Shown here in pieces: positions 1-8,912 of a stretch of 64,000 nucleotides of DNA. Position 1 is the first letter of the stretch, and every line of letters begins with the position of its first letter. The notes below the pieces were generated by a model, which was not told the origin of the DNA, ran no database searches, and saw nothing but the letters and a program-made list of their open reading frames with translations. The position numbers were made by a program, and so were the translations under genes. The stretch is from Peptococcaceae bacterium (GTDB lineage: Bacteria; Bacillota; Desulfotomaculia; Desulfotomaculales; Desulfocucumaceae): positions 96,711 to 160,710 of the forward strand of contig JAILZP010000002.1 of NCBI GenBank assembly GCA_023512435.1. Reading direction: 5' to 3'.

Positions 1-2
1 AC

Positions 3-155
3 GTGCAGGCGGGGGACCAGTTGATTATCCTGGATGAGGCCACCCGCAGCGGAAAGATTGGAAAAGGCGAACTGGTGGTGGTGGCGGGGGCCGGAACGGG
101 TTATACCTGGGGGGCCACGGCGCTTCTTTGGGGGGAACCGCCCGGGGATGCGTGA
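3..155 (+). CDS. 3-oxoacyl-ACP synthase III (FabH-like), C-terminal end only
   Basis: Only the last 50 codons are inside the window; the gene is cut by the left edge. The tail reads GAGTGYTWGATALLW, which is the conserved C-terminal glycine-rich segment of the thiolase-fold FabH/KAS III family (condensation of acyl-CoA with malonyl-ACP or related chemistry). It ends 42 bases before livH on the same strand, so it may be part of the same transcript. Such FabH-like enzymes beside acyl-CoA synthetases and MaoC hydratases often act on acyl-CoA substrates outside primary fatty acid synthesis, but the substrate cannot be inferred from this fragment. Confidence 0.7.
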   Translation: MQAGDQLIILDEATRSGKIGKGELVVVAGAGTGYTWGATALLWGEPPGDA

Positions 156-197
156 AAAATCGGAAGAAGGCCTTGAGGGAAGGGAGGCGGTGCAGCC

Positions 198-1070
198 GTG
201 GAAGTGTTTTTTCAGGCCTTGGTTAACGGGATGCTGAGGTCGGGACTTTACGCCCTGACTTCCATCGGCCTGGCTCTGTCGGTGGGCGTGCTGAAAATAG
301 TAAACTTTGCCCACGGCGAGTTTCTCATGCTGGGGGCTTATCTGGGTGTATTCCTGTTTGTATTTTTTGGCGTCGACCCTTTGTTGAGCCTGCCTTTGGC
401 CGCGCTGGCCCTTTTTGCCCTGGGGGCCGCGGTTTACCGCTGCACCATCAGGCATGTGCTGGGTGCCCCGGAGATAAACCAGATGCTGCTCACCTTCGGC
501 ATATCGGTTTTTATTCAGAACATGGCCCTTATCCTTTGGACCGGCGATCCCCGGGCCATCAACTGCGTCTACCGTTCTGTCACCCTCCACCTGGGCGGCG
601 TAAATGCCGGAATGGGCAGGTTTATTACTTTCACCATAGCCTTTCTGATGATCGTGGTCCTTTACCTGGTGCTGACCAGGACCAGGACCGGCAAGGCCAT
701 GCGGGCGGTCAGCCAGAGCAGGGACGGGGCCGGCCTGGTGGGGATAAGGGTCCAGAAGGTCTACCTGTACACCTTCGGCCTGTCGGCGGCCCTGGCCGGG
801 ATGGCCGGGGTGATGCTGAGCATGGTGCTTTACGCCCAGCCCGCCGTGGGTCTTGAATTCACCCTGAAGGCCTTCTGCATCGTGGTTATGGCCGGCCTGG
901 GCAATATCGGCGGAGTAATCTGGGCCAGCCTGCTCCTGGGTGTGGCCGAGTCCCTGGTGGGCACATATTTGCCCCACGGTTCGGGTTGGTCTGAAGGGGT
1001 ATTTTTTATTCTTATCCTGGCGGTTCTGGTTTTCCGCTCTCGGGGGGTGGGTCAATGGTTCGCCCAGTGA
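198..1070 (+). CDS. livH: Liv-type ABC transporter permease LivH
   Basis: Inner-membrane permease of a branched-chain amino acid / organic acid (HAAT family) ABC importer. The 290-residue protein is highly hydrophobic with about eight membrane spans. The N-terminal pattern GLALSVGVLKIVNFAHGEF is the LivH signature, and a late segment (AGLGNIGGVIWASLLLG) matches the permease loop that contacts the ATPases. The start is GTG at 198, preceded by GGGAGG. It overlaps livM by 16 bases, indicating translational coupling. The family also carries amides, urea and aromatic acids, so the name does not fix the substrate. The acyl-CoA synthetase downstream suggests a carboxylic acid. Confidence 0.93.
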   Translation: MEVFFQALVNGMLRSGLYALTSIGLALSVGVLKIVNFAHGEFLMLGAYLGVFLFVFFGVDPLLSLPLAALALFALGAAVYRCTIRHVLGAPEINQMLLTFGISVFIQNMALILWTGDPRAINCVYRSVTLHLGGVNAGMGRFITFTIAFLMIVVLYLVLTRTRTGKAMRAVSQSRDGAGLVGIRVQKVYLYTFGLSAALAGMAGVMLSMVLYAQPAVGLEFTLKAFCIVVMAGLGNIGGVIWASLLLGVAESLVGTYLPHGSGWSEGVFFILILAVLVFRSRGVGQWFAQ

Positions 1071-2032
1071 GGTCCGTCCTTGTTTTCGGGTCGCTGGCCG
1101 CCGGGTTCCTGGCGCTGGCACCCCTGGCGGTGGACCCGTACCTTTTGCATATTTTAATCCTGGTCCTGATGTCGGCCGTGATGGCCCTGAGCTGGGACCT
1201 GCTGGTCCGTACCGGCCAGCTTTCCCTGGCCCACGCGGGTTTTTTCGGGCTGGGGGCCTATGCTTCGGCCCTTTCCTGCAACCTGCTGGGAGCCAGCTGG
1301 TGGATGAGTTTTATCGCGGCCGGGATGGCCGGGGGGGCGGCCGCCCTGGCACTGGGGATAATCACCCTGAGGCTTCACGGCATGTACTTCGCCATCGCCA
1401 CCCTGGCCTTCGCCGAAGTCCTCCGCACCGTCACCCTCCAGGCAAAGTTCACCGGCGGGGCGGTGGGGGTCACCCTGCCGGCTATCTTCGGGGGCAACCG
1501 GGTGGAGGCTTACTACCTGGTGGCGGTTATCTTCGTCCTGTGCCTGGCGGTTTCCCTGGGGTTGCAAAAATCCAGGTGGGGCCTGGCCTTTCAGGCTATC
1601 CGGGCCAGGCAGGCGGTGGCCGAGGTGATCGGAATAGACACGGTTAAAACAAAACTGGCGGCCTTTGTGATCAGTTCTGTTTTTCCAAGCCTGATGGGCG
1701 CCTTTTACATTCACTACGTTACCTACATCATCCCCTACGAGGCTTTTAGCCTCAACACGTCGGTTTCCGCCCTGGTGATGTCCGTCTTCGGGGGGATATA
1801 CACCACCGCCGGCCCGGTTATAGGGGCGGTGGTCCTGAAAATCCTGGAGGAATATCTCAAGTCAGCCATAGTCTACGGCTATACGGTGATTTACGGGCTG
1901 ATCCTGGCCCTGGTGATACTTTTCATGCCGAACGGCCTTCTGGGGGTGATAAGGCGTGCTGCTGGAAGCGGAAGGGCTGACCAAATCCTTCGGTGGTTTG
2001 GTGGCCGTAAGAGGGCAGGGGTTTCGGATTGA
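1055..2032 (+). CDS. livM: Liv-type ABC transporter permease LivM
   Basis: Second permease subunit, pairing with LivH to form the membrane channel. The 325-residue hydrophobic protein carries the LivM motif GQLSLAHAGFFGLGAYASA near residues 53-71 and the family-typical MSVFGGIYTTAGPVIGAVV near residue 240. It begins inside the end of livH and its own C-terminus overlaps livG by 77 bases, a longer overlap than usual. The overlapped tail (about 25 residues) is basic and probably cytoplasmic. Function is assigned from family and operon position. Confidence 0.92.
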   Translation: MVRPVRSVLVFGSLAAGFLALAPLAVDPYLLHILILVLMSAVMALSWDLLVRTGQLSLAHAGFFGLGAYASALSCNLLGASWWMSFIAAGMAGGAAALALGIITLRLHGMYFAIATLAFAEVLRTVTLQAKFTGGAVGVTLPAIFGGNRVEAYYLVAVIFVLCLAVSLGLQKSRWGLAFQAIRARQAVAEVIGIDTVKTKLAAFVISSVFPSLMGAFYIHYVTYIIPYEAFSLNTSVSALVMSVFGGIYTTAGPVIGAVVLKILEEYLKSAIVYGYTVIYGLILALVILFMPNGLLGVIRRAAGSGRADQILRWFGGRKRAGVSD

Positions 2033-2702
2033 ACGGGGTGAGATTGTAGGACTCATCGGGCCCAACGGGGCCGGCAAGACCACTACCTTCAACCTTATAT
2101 CCGGCCTCTATTACCCGGATGCCGGCACCATCCGGTTCAAGGGGGTTGACATAACCCGAAGGGCGCCCCATGTCCGCTGCCGCATGGGAATAGGGCGGAC
2201 TTTTCAGATTATCCAGCCCTTTGAAAATATCAGCGTGCTTCAGAATGTAATGGTGGGGGCCATATTTGGCGGCAGGAGATCCGGCAAAAGGCCCGAGGAT
2301 ACCGCGTGGGAAGCCTGCGAAATGGTGGGACTGGGGGACAGGTGCCACAGCATGCCGGGGGAACTTACCGCCGCCGGGCTGAAGAAAATGGAACTGGCCA
2401 GGGCCCTGGCCACCTTCCCGGAACTCCTGCTCCTGGATGAAATGATGGAGGGGCTGACCCCGGTGGAATCCGCCGAGGTGATCAATATCATCAAGAAGGT
2501 GCGGGATTCCGGCACCGCCGTCCTGGTCATCGAGCACGTAATGCGGACCGTAAGGGACCTTTCGGACCGGGTGGTGGTGATGCACCAGGGAGGGACCCTG
2601 GCCGAGGGAACTTACGGGGAGGTCGTGTCGGACCCCCTGGTAATCGCCGCCTACCTGGGCGAAGAAGGGGAGGGGGATACCGTTGGCCATTCTGGACATT
2701 GA
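1956..2702 (+). CDS. livG: Liv-type ABC transporter ATP-binding protein LivG
   Basis: Cytoplasmic ATPase that energises LivHM. It has a Walker A motif (GPNGAGKTTTFN, about residues 36-47), the LivG-typical RTFQIIQPFENISVLQNVMV stretch around the Q-loop, and Walker B LLLLDEMMEGL. The signature loop reads LTAAGLKKMELARAL in place of a textbook LSGGQ, which is common in LivG proteins. The start is GTG and overlaps livM. The switch histidine is visible in VLVIEHVM. Confidence 0.92.
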   Translation: MLLEAEGLTKSFGGLVAVRGQGFRIERGEIVGLIGPNGAGKTTTFNLISGLYYPDAGTIRFKGVDITRRAPHVRCRMGIGRTFQIIQPFENISVLQNVMVGAIFGGRRSGKRPEDTAWEACEMVGLGDRCHSMPGELTAAGLKKMELARALATFPELLLLDEMMEGLTPVESAEVINIIKKVRDSGTAVLVIEHVMRTVRDLSDRVVVMHQGGTLAEGTYGEVVSDPLVIAAYLGEEGEGDTVGHSGH

Positions 2703-3396
2703 GGGTGTCAGCCTGCGCTACGGGACGGTCCAGGTGATCTGGGACGTGTCCTTGAGCCTGGAGGAGGGGGAGGCGGTGGCCCTGGTCGGGGCCAACGCGG
2801 CCGGAAAGACCTCCCTGATACGGATGATTTCCGGGCTGGTGCGCCCCTCGGGAGGGAGGATTGCCCTGTTCGGCGAGGATATATCCGGCCGTGATCCGGC
2901 CGACATAGTACGCATGGGTCTGTCCCACGTGCCCCAGGGCAGGTTTCTTTTTCCCCATCTGACGGTGAGGGAAAACATCGAAATGGGGGCGGCATACCTG
3001 CCAGGGGCCTGGCAGGCAATGGACAGGACCATGGCCTGGGTGATCCACCTCTTTCCCCGGCTGGGGGAGAGGCTGGGTCAGAAGGCCGGAACCCTGAGCG
3101 GGGGTGAGCAGCAGATGCTGGCCATCGCCAGGGCCCTGATGGCCAGGCCTAAAATCCTGCTGGTCGATGAGCCCTGCCTGGGCCTGGCCCCCATCATGGT
3201 GAAAGTGGTGTTCGACGCTTTGGGAGAGATAAAAAAACAAGGCATCACCCTGCTGCTGGTTGAACAGAACGTCTGGAAAAGCCTGAAGTTTTCAGAAAGG
3301 GGGTATGTGATGGAAAACGGCCGGATAGTTCACCGGGGCGCCAGCGCGGAACTGCTGGCCGACGGCAAAATACGGAAGGCTTATCTTGGTTTGTAA
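2683..3396 (+). CDS. livF: Liv-type ABC transporter ATP-binding protein LivF
   Basis: Second ATPase of the importer, heterodimer partner of LivG. It shows Walker A GANAAGKTSLIR, the LivF hallmark SHVPQGRFLFPHLTVRENI, signature LSGGEQQMLAIARALM, Walker B ILLVDEPCLGLAP and the H-loop region LLVEQNV, where the usual histidine position reads Q as in other LivF proteins. The start is TTG at 2683, 20 bases inside livG. The acyl-CoA synthetase gene follows after 16 bases. Confidence 0.92.
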   Translation: MAILDIEGVSLRYGTVQVIWDVSLSLEEGEAVALVGANAAGKTSLIRMISGLVRPSGGRIALFGEDISGRDPADIVRMGLSHVPQGRFLFPHLTVRENIEMGAAYLPGAWQAMDRTMAWVIHLFPRLGERLGQKAGTLSGGEQQMLAIARALMARPKILLVDEPCLGLAPIMVKVVFDALGEIKKQGITLLLVEQNVWKSLKFSERGYVMENGRIVHRGASAELLADGKIRKAYLGL

Positions 3397-3412
3397 GAAG
3401 GGGTGACGTGAT

Positions 3413-4966
3413 ATGAAGGACTGGGGATGGATTATCGACCTGGCGGGCCGCATGGCGGCCCTGATCCCCGGCCGGGAGGCCCTTGCTGACGCCGATACCG
3501 GCAGGCGGTACACCTGGCGGGAGCTGAATGCCAGGGCCAACAGGCTGGCCAACTACCTCCGGGCCGGGCTGGGCCTGGGGAAGGGAGACCGGGTGGCCGT
3601 CCTGTCCCGCAACTGCCCGGAGTACTTTGACTTTTTCTTTGCCACCCAGAAGCTGGGACTGGTTCTGGTGCCCCTGAACTTTAGGCTGGCGGACGAAGAG
3701 ATTGTCGACCTGGTTAAAATGATCGGGATTGCCGTCCTGGCCTACGAGGATTTCTTCGAGGAAAGGGCCCGGCGGATCATCAACGGGGCCGGGGTTGCCC
3801 ACTCCATCGGCTGGGGCGAAACAGTCACCGGCGGGACCGCCGACTACTCCGCCGTTCTGCGGGACGGCAGCGACACCGATCCCGCCCGGGCGCCCCTGGA
3901 GATCGAGGACCCGCACCTGATCCTTTTCACCGGGGGCACCACCGGCCTGCCCAAGGGGGCTGTCATCTCCCACCGCGCGGTTTACTGGAACATGGTCAGC
4001 GAGGTCCTGTCCTGGAACCTGGGGCCCGCGGACACCATTTTCCACGTGCTTCCCCTGTTTCACACCGGGGGCTGGAACATAGTGACCCTGCCCACCCTGT
4101 TTGCCGGGGGAACGCTGATCATCAGCAGGAAGTTCGACCCTGAAATGACCCTGAAGATCATTGACCAGTACCGCTGCTCCCTATTCTTTGCCGCCGCCAC
4201 CATGTTCATGATGATGAGCCAGGCCGGGTACTTCCGGCGGGCCGATCTGACATCGCTTAAATTCATGATGTCCGGGGCGGCGCCCTGCCCCAGGAGTGTA
4301 ATGGAGCCGTACTGGGAGAGGAACATTCCCTTCATGCAGGGTTACGGCATCACCGAGGGCGGGCCAAACAACCTCTTTATGCCCTTCCAGAGGCTGAGCA
4401 TGAACCAGATCAAGGAAAAGTGGAATTCGGTGGGCGTGCCCTTCCTGTACTGCCGGGCCCGGGTGGCGGACGAGGGCGGAGCGGAGGCCGGCCCGGGACA
4501 GATGGGGGAACTCCTGCTGAGCGGCCCGGTTGTTTTCTCGGGTTACTGGAATAACCCGGAAGCCAGCGCCGCCACCCTGGTGGACGGGTGGGTGCACACC
4601 GGGGACATAGCCGTGCGGGACGAGGAAGGATTCTTTTACATCGTGGACCGGAAGAAGGACATGTTTATAAGCGGCGGGGAGAACGTGTTCCCGGTGGAGG
4701 TGGAAAAGGTCATCGCGGCCCATCCCCAGGTGGCTGAGGTGGCCGTCATCGGTGTGCCGGACCCCACCTGGGGGGAGGTGGGCAGGGCCTTCGTGGTTCC
4801 CCGGCCGGGCCAGAGGCCGGACCCGGCCGACATTGTCAAGTTTGCCGGGGAGAGGTTGGGGCGCTATAAGGTGCCCAGGTACGTGGAAATCATCGACGCC
4901 CTTCCCAAGAGCGCTGTGGGCAAGGTGCTGAAAAAGAATCTCAGGCAACTGTCCCTAAAAAAGTGA
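3413..4966 (+). CDS. Acyl-CoA synthetase (AMP-forming, ANL superfamily)
   Basis: Activates a carboxylic acid to its acyl-CoA through an acyl-adenylate. The 517-residue protein has the AMP-binding P-loop LFTGGTTGLPKGAVISH (about residue 168), the YGITEGGPNN motif near 305, the GWVHTGDIAVRDEEGFFY hinge region and the C-terminal PKSAVGKVLKK with the catalytic lysine. The sequence is closest in style to medium-chain or aromatic acyl-CoA ligases, but the substrate is not readable from motifs. The start is ATG at 3413, 16 bases after livF, so the transporter and the activating enzyme are co-expressed. This suggests import followed by CoA trapping of the same acid. Confidence 0.9.
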   Translation: MKDWGWIIDLAGRMAALIPGREALADADTGRRYTWRELNARANRLANYLRAGLGLGKGDRVAVLSRNCPEYFDFFFATQKLGLVLVPLNFRLADEEIVDLVKMIGIAVLAYEDFFEERARRIINGAGVAHSIGWGETVTGGTADYSAVLRDGSDTDPARAPLEIEDPHLILFTGGTTGLPKGAVISHRAVYWNMVSEVLSWNLGPADTIFHVLPLFHTGGWNIVTLPTLFAGGTLIISRKFDPEMTLKIIDQYRCSLFFAAATMFMMMSQAGYFRRADLTSLKFMMSGAAPCPRSVMEPYWERNIPFMQGYGITEGGPNNLFMPFQRLSMNQIKEKWNSVGVPFLYCRARVADEGGAEAGPGQMGELLLSGPVVFSGYWNNPEASAATLVDGWVHTGDIAVRDEEGFFYIVDRKKDMFISGGENVFPVEVEKVIAAHPQVAEVAVIGVPDPTWGEVGRAFVVPRPGQRPDPADIVKFAGERLGRYKVPRYVEIIDALPKSAVGKVLKKNLRQLSLKK

Positions 4967-5033
4967 ATTCTTCAGGAGTTAAGCAATGGCCGGGGTCTTT
5001 AGCGCAATACACGAACCGGGAGGGCAGGTTAAA

Positions 5034-6905
5034 ATGTCCGGTTTAATATGGAAAAAGGGTCCACCAGGAAAGAAACTGTTTGCGGTTGCAGTCCTTGTCA
5101 CCGCCATGTTGCTGCTTTTCGTACAAATTGCCCAGGCGTACACGGTGGCGCAGATCTGGGGCGCCGCCAGCGAGGGGACGGGGCTTATCCTGAACACGCC
5201 GTGCGCCCTTGCCAGGGATTCCGCAGGAAAAGTCTATGTGGCCGACATGAGCAACCACAGGGTCGTCAAGCTGGAACAGAACGGGAGTATATTAAGGAAG
5301 TTCGGCACCTTGGGTTCTGGCAGCGGGCAGTTTAATACCCCGTTCGGGGTGGCCGTCGACAACATGGGAAATATATTGGTTGCCGATACGGCCAATTACC
5401 GGGTCCAGAAATTTGATTCAAGCTGGAATTTCATCAGGTCGTGGGGTTCATACGGTTCAGGCGACGGGCAGTTTGGCCTGCCCCGGGAAATCGGCATCGA
5501 CAGCCAGAACAGGTACCACGTGGTAGACGAATTCAATGACCGGATCGAGGTGTTCGATGAAAACGGCAATTACCTGTACCAGTATGGCGGCAGGGGAACG
5601 GGCAACGGCCAGTTCCGCCTTCCCCAGGGAATTGCCGTTAAACAGAGCCAGTCGGGTGACCGAGTCTATATCTGCGATACTTACAATAACAGGGTCCAGG
5701 TTTTAGATACTCGGGGCAACTACATCACCCAGATCGGAACCGGGGCCCAGGGAGACGGCAGCTACGTTTTCTATCACCCCAGGGGCGTTAATATCGATAC
5801 CAATGGCGATGTCTACATAGCCGACACGTATAACCACAAGATTAAAAAATACAACAGCAGCCATGTTTACCAGTATTCGACCAGCGTGGGCATTTCCCGC
5901 CTGGAGCCCTGTTATCCGTGCCAGGTATTGCCCCTGGGCAACGGCTATTTCATTGTCTCCGACACGGGCAACAGCCAGCTTATTAAGTACCGGGATTACG
6001 GAACGTATGCCTCGGTGTCCGGTTACATCGGCACGCTACGGACGGCCGGCGGGGTCTTTTCCGAGTGTGTGGGGGCGGCGGTGGACAGCAGCGGCAACGT
6101 GTATATTTCCGACTGCTTCAACCATAGGATCCAGAAATTTAACAGCAACGGCACGCTGTTGGCCAAGTGGGGCGGCAACAGCGGCGGCGGGGGTCCCGGG
6201 TCGTACGGATATTATTACTGGCAATTCACCTGTCCCAAACAGGTCTGGTATGACAGCAGGTACGACGACATTTACATAGCCGATACCGGCAACAACCGGA
6301 TCCAGGTGTTTAACCCCGATGGGACGTGGCTGTTTAATTTCGGGTACTTTAATTTGAGTCAGCCCATGGGCGTCTGCAGCACCAGCGACGGGTACTTTTT
6401 CGTGGCCGATACCGGCCATAACAGGGTTGTGAAATTTGACCCCCTCGGCAACTTTGTAACCAGCTGGGGATCGGAAGGGATGGGGGACGGCCAGTTCAGG
6501 CAGCCCTGCTTTATTGCCAGGGACTCAAGCGACAATATTTACGTGGTAGACAGGATCAACAACAGGGTGCAGAAGTTCAACAAGAACGGGACCTTTATAA
6601 CCAAGTGGGGCACGAACGGCGGGGTTCCCACGGAAGATCCCCTTGACAACTGGGGGAACGGGGACGGAGATCTCTTCCTTCCTGTCGGTATAAGTATAGA
6701 CAGCAACAATTATGTCTATGTCAGCGATTCATCCAACAATAGAATACAGAAGTTCACCACCAACGGGGCCTTCGTGGAAAAATGGGGAACCTTCAGCGGC
6801 ACTTCCGGCAACTTTTTCTCGCCCCAGGGCATAGCATGCGGGGCCAACGGGGAAGTGTACGCCGCTGACGCGCTGTTAAACCGGGTGACTAAATTCGTCC
6901 CATAA
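5034..6905 (+). CDS. Secreted NHL-repeat (six-bladed beta-propeller) protein
   Basis: A long extracellular repeat protein of about 620 residues. From the ATG at 5034 it begins with a clean signal peptide: basic KKGPPGKK, then a hydrophobic run and QIAQA just before the mature part. The rest is a dozen or so repeats of the NHL type, each with a core like GDGQFRLPQGIAV and VYIADTYNHKI. NHL propellers bind proteins, glycans or small ligands; no catalytic motif is evident. An upstream in-frame ATG at 4986 also has a ribosome binding site (AGGAG), but would put 16 extra residues before the signal peptide. The gene sits between the acyl-CoA synthetase and the solute-binding protein of the ABC importer, an unusual place for it. 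Confidence 0.88.
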   Translation: MSGLIWKKGPPGKKLFAVAVLVTAMLLLFVQIAQAYTVAQIWGAASEGTGLILNTPCALARDSAGKVYVADMSNHRVVKLEQNGSILRKFGTLGSGSGQFNTPFGVAVDNMGNILVADTANYRVQKFDSSWNFIRSWGSYGSGDGQFGLPREIGIDSQNRYHVVDEFNDRIEVFDENGNYLYQYGGRGTGNGQFRLPQGIAVKQSQSGDRVYICDTYNNRVQVLDTRGNYITQIGTGAQGDGSYVFYHPRGVNIDTNGDVYIADTYNHKIKKYNSSHVYQYSTSVGISRLEPCYPCQVLPLGNGYFIVSDTGNSQLIKYRDYGTYASVSGYIGTLRTAGGVFSECVGAAVDSSGNVYISDCFNHRIQKFNSNGTLLAKWGGNSGGGGPGSYGYYYWQFTCPKQVWYDSRYDDIYIADTGNNRIQVFNPDGTWLFNFGYFNLSQPMGVCSTSDGYFFVADTGHNRVVKFDPLGNFVTSWGSEGMGDGQFRQPCFIARDSSDNIYVVDRINNRVQKFNKNGTFITKWGTNGGVPTEDPLDNWGNGDGDLFLPVGISIDSNNYVYVSDSSNNRIQKFTTNGAFVEKWGTFSGTSGNFFSPQGIACGANGEVYAADALLNRVTKFVP

Positions 6906-6937
6906 AAAAATTTAAATCAGGACAGGGGGTAAACCAA

Positions 6938-8131
6938 GTGAAAAAGAAGGTATTTCCGGTGTTTCTGGCGGTGCTTTTGGTGATGGCGCTGCTGGCCGGG
7001 TGCGGCGGCCAGTCCGCCAAGGAACCCATCAAGCTCGGGGTGATGGTGCCCCTGAGCGGCCCGTCGGCGTTCACCGGCCAGGAAATGCGCAACGCCTACC
7101 TGCTGGCGGCCGAGGAAATCAACGCCCAGGGCCTTTTGGGCCGCAAGGTGGAGCTGGTCGTGGAGGACAGCAAGGACCCCACTGCTGCGGTGGCGGCCCT
7201 TGAAAAACTGGTGAACAGGGAAAAAATCAACATCCTGATGGGCGAGGTTTCCAGCACGGTGGGTTATGCCTTGGCCGAGCCGGCCAAGAAGTACCAGCCC
7301 GTCATGGCCTGGACGGGGGCGGCTTCCTCCAAGGTGGAGAGCGCCTTTGCCGGAACCGACTGGTTTTTCCACTACCACCCCTGGGAATACCACAACGTGC
7401 AGGCCCTGGTTGACTTTTTGAAGTTCACCGGGGTGAAAAAGGTTGCCGTGGCCTACGAAGACGGCCTGTTCGGGAAAAGCAGCGCCGACATAATGAAGGG
7501 GATGCTCCCGGCCGGCATGGAAATCACGGCCTCCGAGCCTTTCAAATCCGGATCGCCTGACTTCACCCCCATGCTGACCAAGCTCAAGGGCCTGCCCAGC
7601 GACGCCTTTATCTGGATCGGCTACCCGGTGGACGCCATACCCATCACTACCCAGTGCAAGGAGGTTGACTACAACCCCGGGACCATCCTGGCCTACGTTC
7701 CTGGCTGGCCCGAGGGTTTCAACAAGCTGCCGGAAAGCGAGTACGTGACCGCCATCGTGCTGTGGACTCCGGACGTGCCGGACCCGAATTCCAAGAAATT
7801 CGTAGAGGCCTATAAGAATAAGTACGGGGAAGCCCCCCGCAGCTACTGGGCACCCCTGGCCTACACGAACATCATGACGGTGGCCGAGGCCATCAAAAAG
7901 GCCGGGTCCACCGACAAGGAAGCGGTGAAAAAGGCCTTGGCTGCTACGGAGTACGCCTCTCCCCTGGGGCAGACCCTGAAGTTCAGCCCCAGCAGGGAAA
8001 TAAAGTACCAGGGTTTTACAAACCTGATCACCATCCAGTGGCAGAAGGGCAAGATGGAGATAGTCTATCCGGAAAAACTGGCCACCGGCAAGCTGGTTTA
8101 TCCCGCCCCGAAGTGGAAGGAAAGAAAGTAG
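6938..8131 (+). CDS. LivK-type substrate-binding lipoprotein of the ABC importer
   Basis: Extracytoplasmic receptor that delivers ligand to LivHMGF. The signal peptide ends in a lipobox LLAGCGG, so it should be lipid-anchored after Lgt processing. The mature part is a type I periplasmic-binding fold (peripla_BP_6) starting IKLGVMVPLSGPSAFTGQE, with the family-typical LVVEDSKDPTAAVAALEKLV and WTGAASSK segments. At 397 residues it is the usual length. It is the only receptor gene in this cluster. Its separation from livHMGF by the synthetase and NHL genes is uncommon but still co-directional. The ligand is probably an organic acid, by context only. Confidence 0.9.
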   Translation: MKKKVFPVFLAVLLVMALLAGCGGQSAKEPIKLGVMVPLSGPSAFTGQEMRNAYLLAAEEINAQGLLGRKVELVVEDSKDPTAAVAALEKLVNREKINILMGEVSSTVGYALAEPAKKYQPVMAWTGAASSKVESAFAGTDWFFHYHPWEYHNVQALVDFLKFTGVKKVAVAYEDGLFGKSSADIMKGMLPAGMEITASEPFKSGSPDFTPMLTKLKGLPSDAFIWIGYPVDAIPITTQCKEVDYNPGTILAYVPGWPEGFNKLPESEYVTAIVLWTPDVPDPNSKKFVEAYKNKYGEAPRSYWAPLAYTNIMTVAEAIKKAGSTDKEAVKKALAATEYASPLGQTLKFSPSREIKYQGFTNLITIQWQKGKMEIVYPEKLATGKLVYPAPKWKERK

Positions 8132-8190
8132 GGGCTGTTTTTAAGGCGGACGGCCGCGACATGCGACCAGTTCGACAAGTTCCGGAATAC

Positions 8191-8219
8191 TTGAAAGCTG
8201 CCTCAGCTTCTGGTAAAAT
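8191..8219 (+). promoter_or_regulatory. Sigma-A type promoter of the TetR gene
   Basis: TTGAAA at 8191-8196 and TAAAAT at 8214-8219 are separated by exactly 17 bases, 34 bases before the TetR start codon. An eight-base inverted repeat (CTGCCTCA at 8198-8205, TGAGGCAG at 8232-8239) brackets the -10 element, so the promoter is probably autoregulated. Confidence 0.6.
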
Positions 8220-8239
8220 AATCTGGAAATTTGAGGCAG
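8198..8239. promoter_or_regulatory. Inverted repeat around the TetR promoter, candidate operator
   Basis: The arms CTGCCTCA and TGAGGCAG are perfect complements separated by 26 bases and enclose the -10 box and likely transcription start. The wide spacing is greater than for a single TetR dimer site, so it could bind two dimers or fold as a hairpin in the leader. Direct evidence is only the repeat and its position. Confidence 0.4.
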
Positions 8240-8252
8240 AGGGAGTAATCTC

Positions 8253-8912
8253 ATGAATTTTCAAGATCCGGAGGAATTTCTCAGGCTGGCCGAAGATTCC
8301 GGCGTCACCCTGCCCAAGACGAAGCGGGGGGAAGCCACTTTCAACCGGCTGCTGCAGGCGGCGGAGGAGGTTTTCGGGGAGAAGAACTACTACGAGGCGT
8401 CAATAGTGGATATCACCAACCGGGCCGGGGTGGGGCAGGGAACGTTCTACCTCTACTTCAAAAGCAAGAAGGACATTTTTGTGGAATTAATAAAGCACCT
8501 CCACCACGAGGTGCGGTCCTTCATCCAGAGGGAAATTGCCCAGGTGTCCAACCGGGTGGATGCGGAAAAGGCAGGCATAGAGGCTTTTTACAAGTTCACT
8601 CTAAAGCACAAGGACCTCTACAAGCTGATCAGGGACGCCGAAGGGGTGGAGCCGAACCTGTGGTACTGGTACTATGCTTCATTTGCCAAGGCGTATGCGG
8701 AAAGGCTCAAGGCCGCCATGGACAGGGGGGAGGTCGCCCGGGTCGACCCCGAGGCCCTGGCCTACTGCCTGATGGGTATCAGCGTCTTTACCGCCATGCG
8801 CTGGCCGGTCTGGGAAGGCAAAATGCCCCCCGGGGAGTTTACCGGGACGGTCTTCGGTTTTATCACCAAAGGACTGGTACCGTCCAGTGATAAAAGAGGT
8901 GAGAAAAAATGA
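8253..8912 (+). CDS. TetR/AcrR family transcriptional regulator
   Basis: Ligand-responsive repressor. The N-terminal helix-turn-helix is clear: FNRLLQAAEEVFGEKNYYEA, then ITNRAGVGQGTFYLYFKSK, the standard TetR recognition helix ending. The C-terminal two-thirds is the variable ligand-binding domain. TetR proteins next to acyl-CoA synthetases and MaoC hydratases (FadR/PsrA-like) often sense acyl-CoA. It has its own promoter and overlaps the next gene by four bases, so it heads a three-gene unit and may control the transporter operon upstream. ATG start at 8253. Confidence 0.88.
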   Translation: MNFQDPEEFLRLAEDSGVTLPKTKRGEATFNRLLQAAEEVFGEKNYYEASIVDITNRAGVGQGTFYLYFKSKKDIFVELIKHLHHEVRSFIQREIAQVSNRVDAEKAGIEAFYKFTLKHKDLYKLIRDAEGVEPNLWYWYYASFAKAYAERLKAAMDRGEVARVDPEALAYCLMGISVFTAMRWPVWEGKMPPGEFTGTVFGFITKGLVPSSDKRGEKK

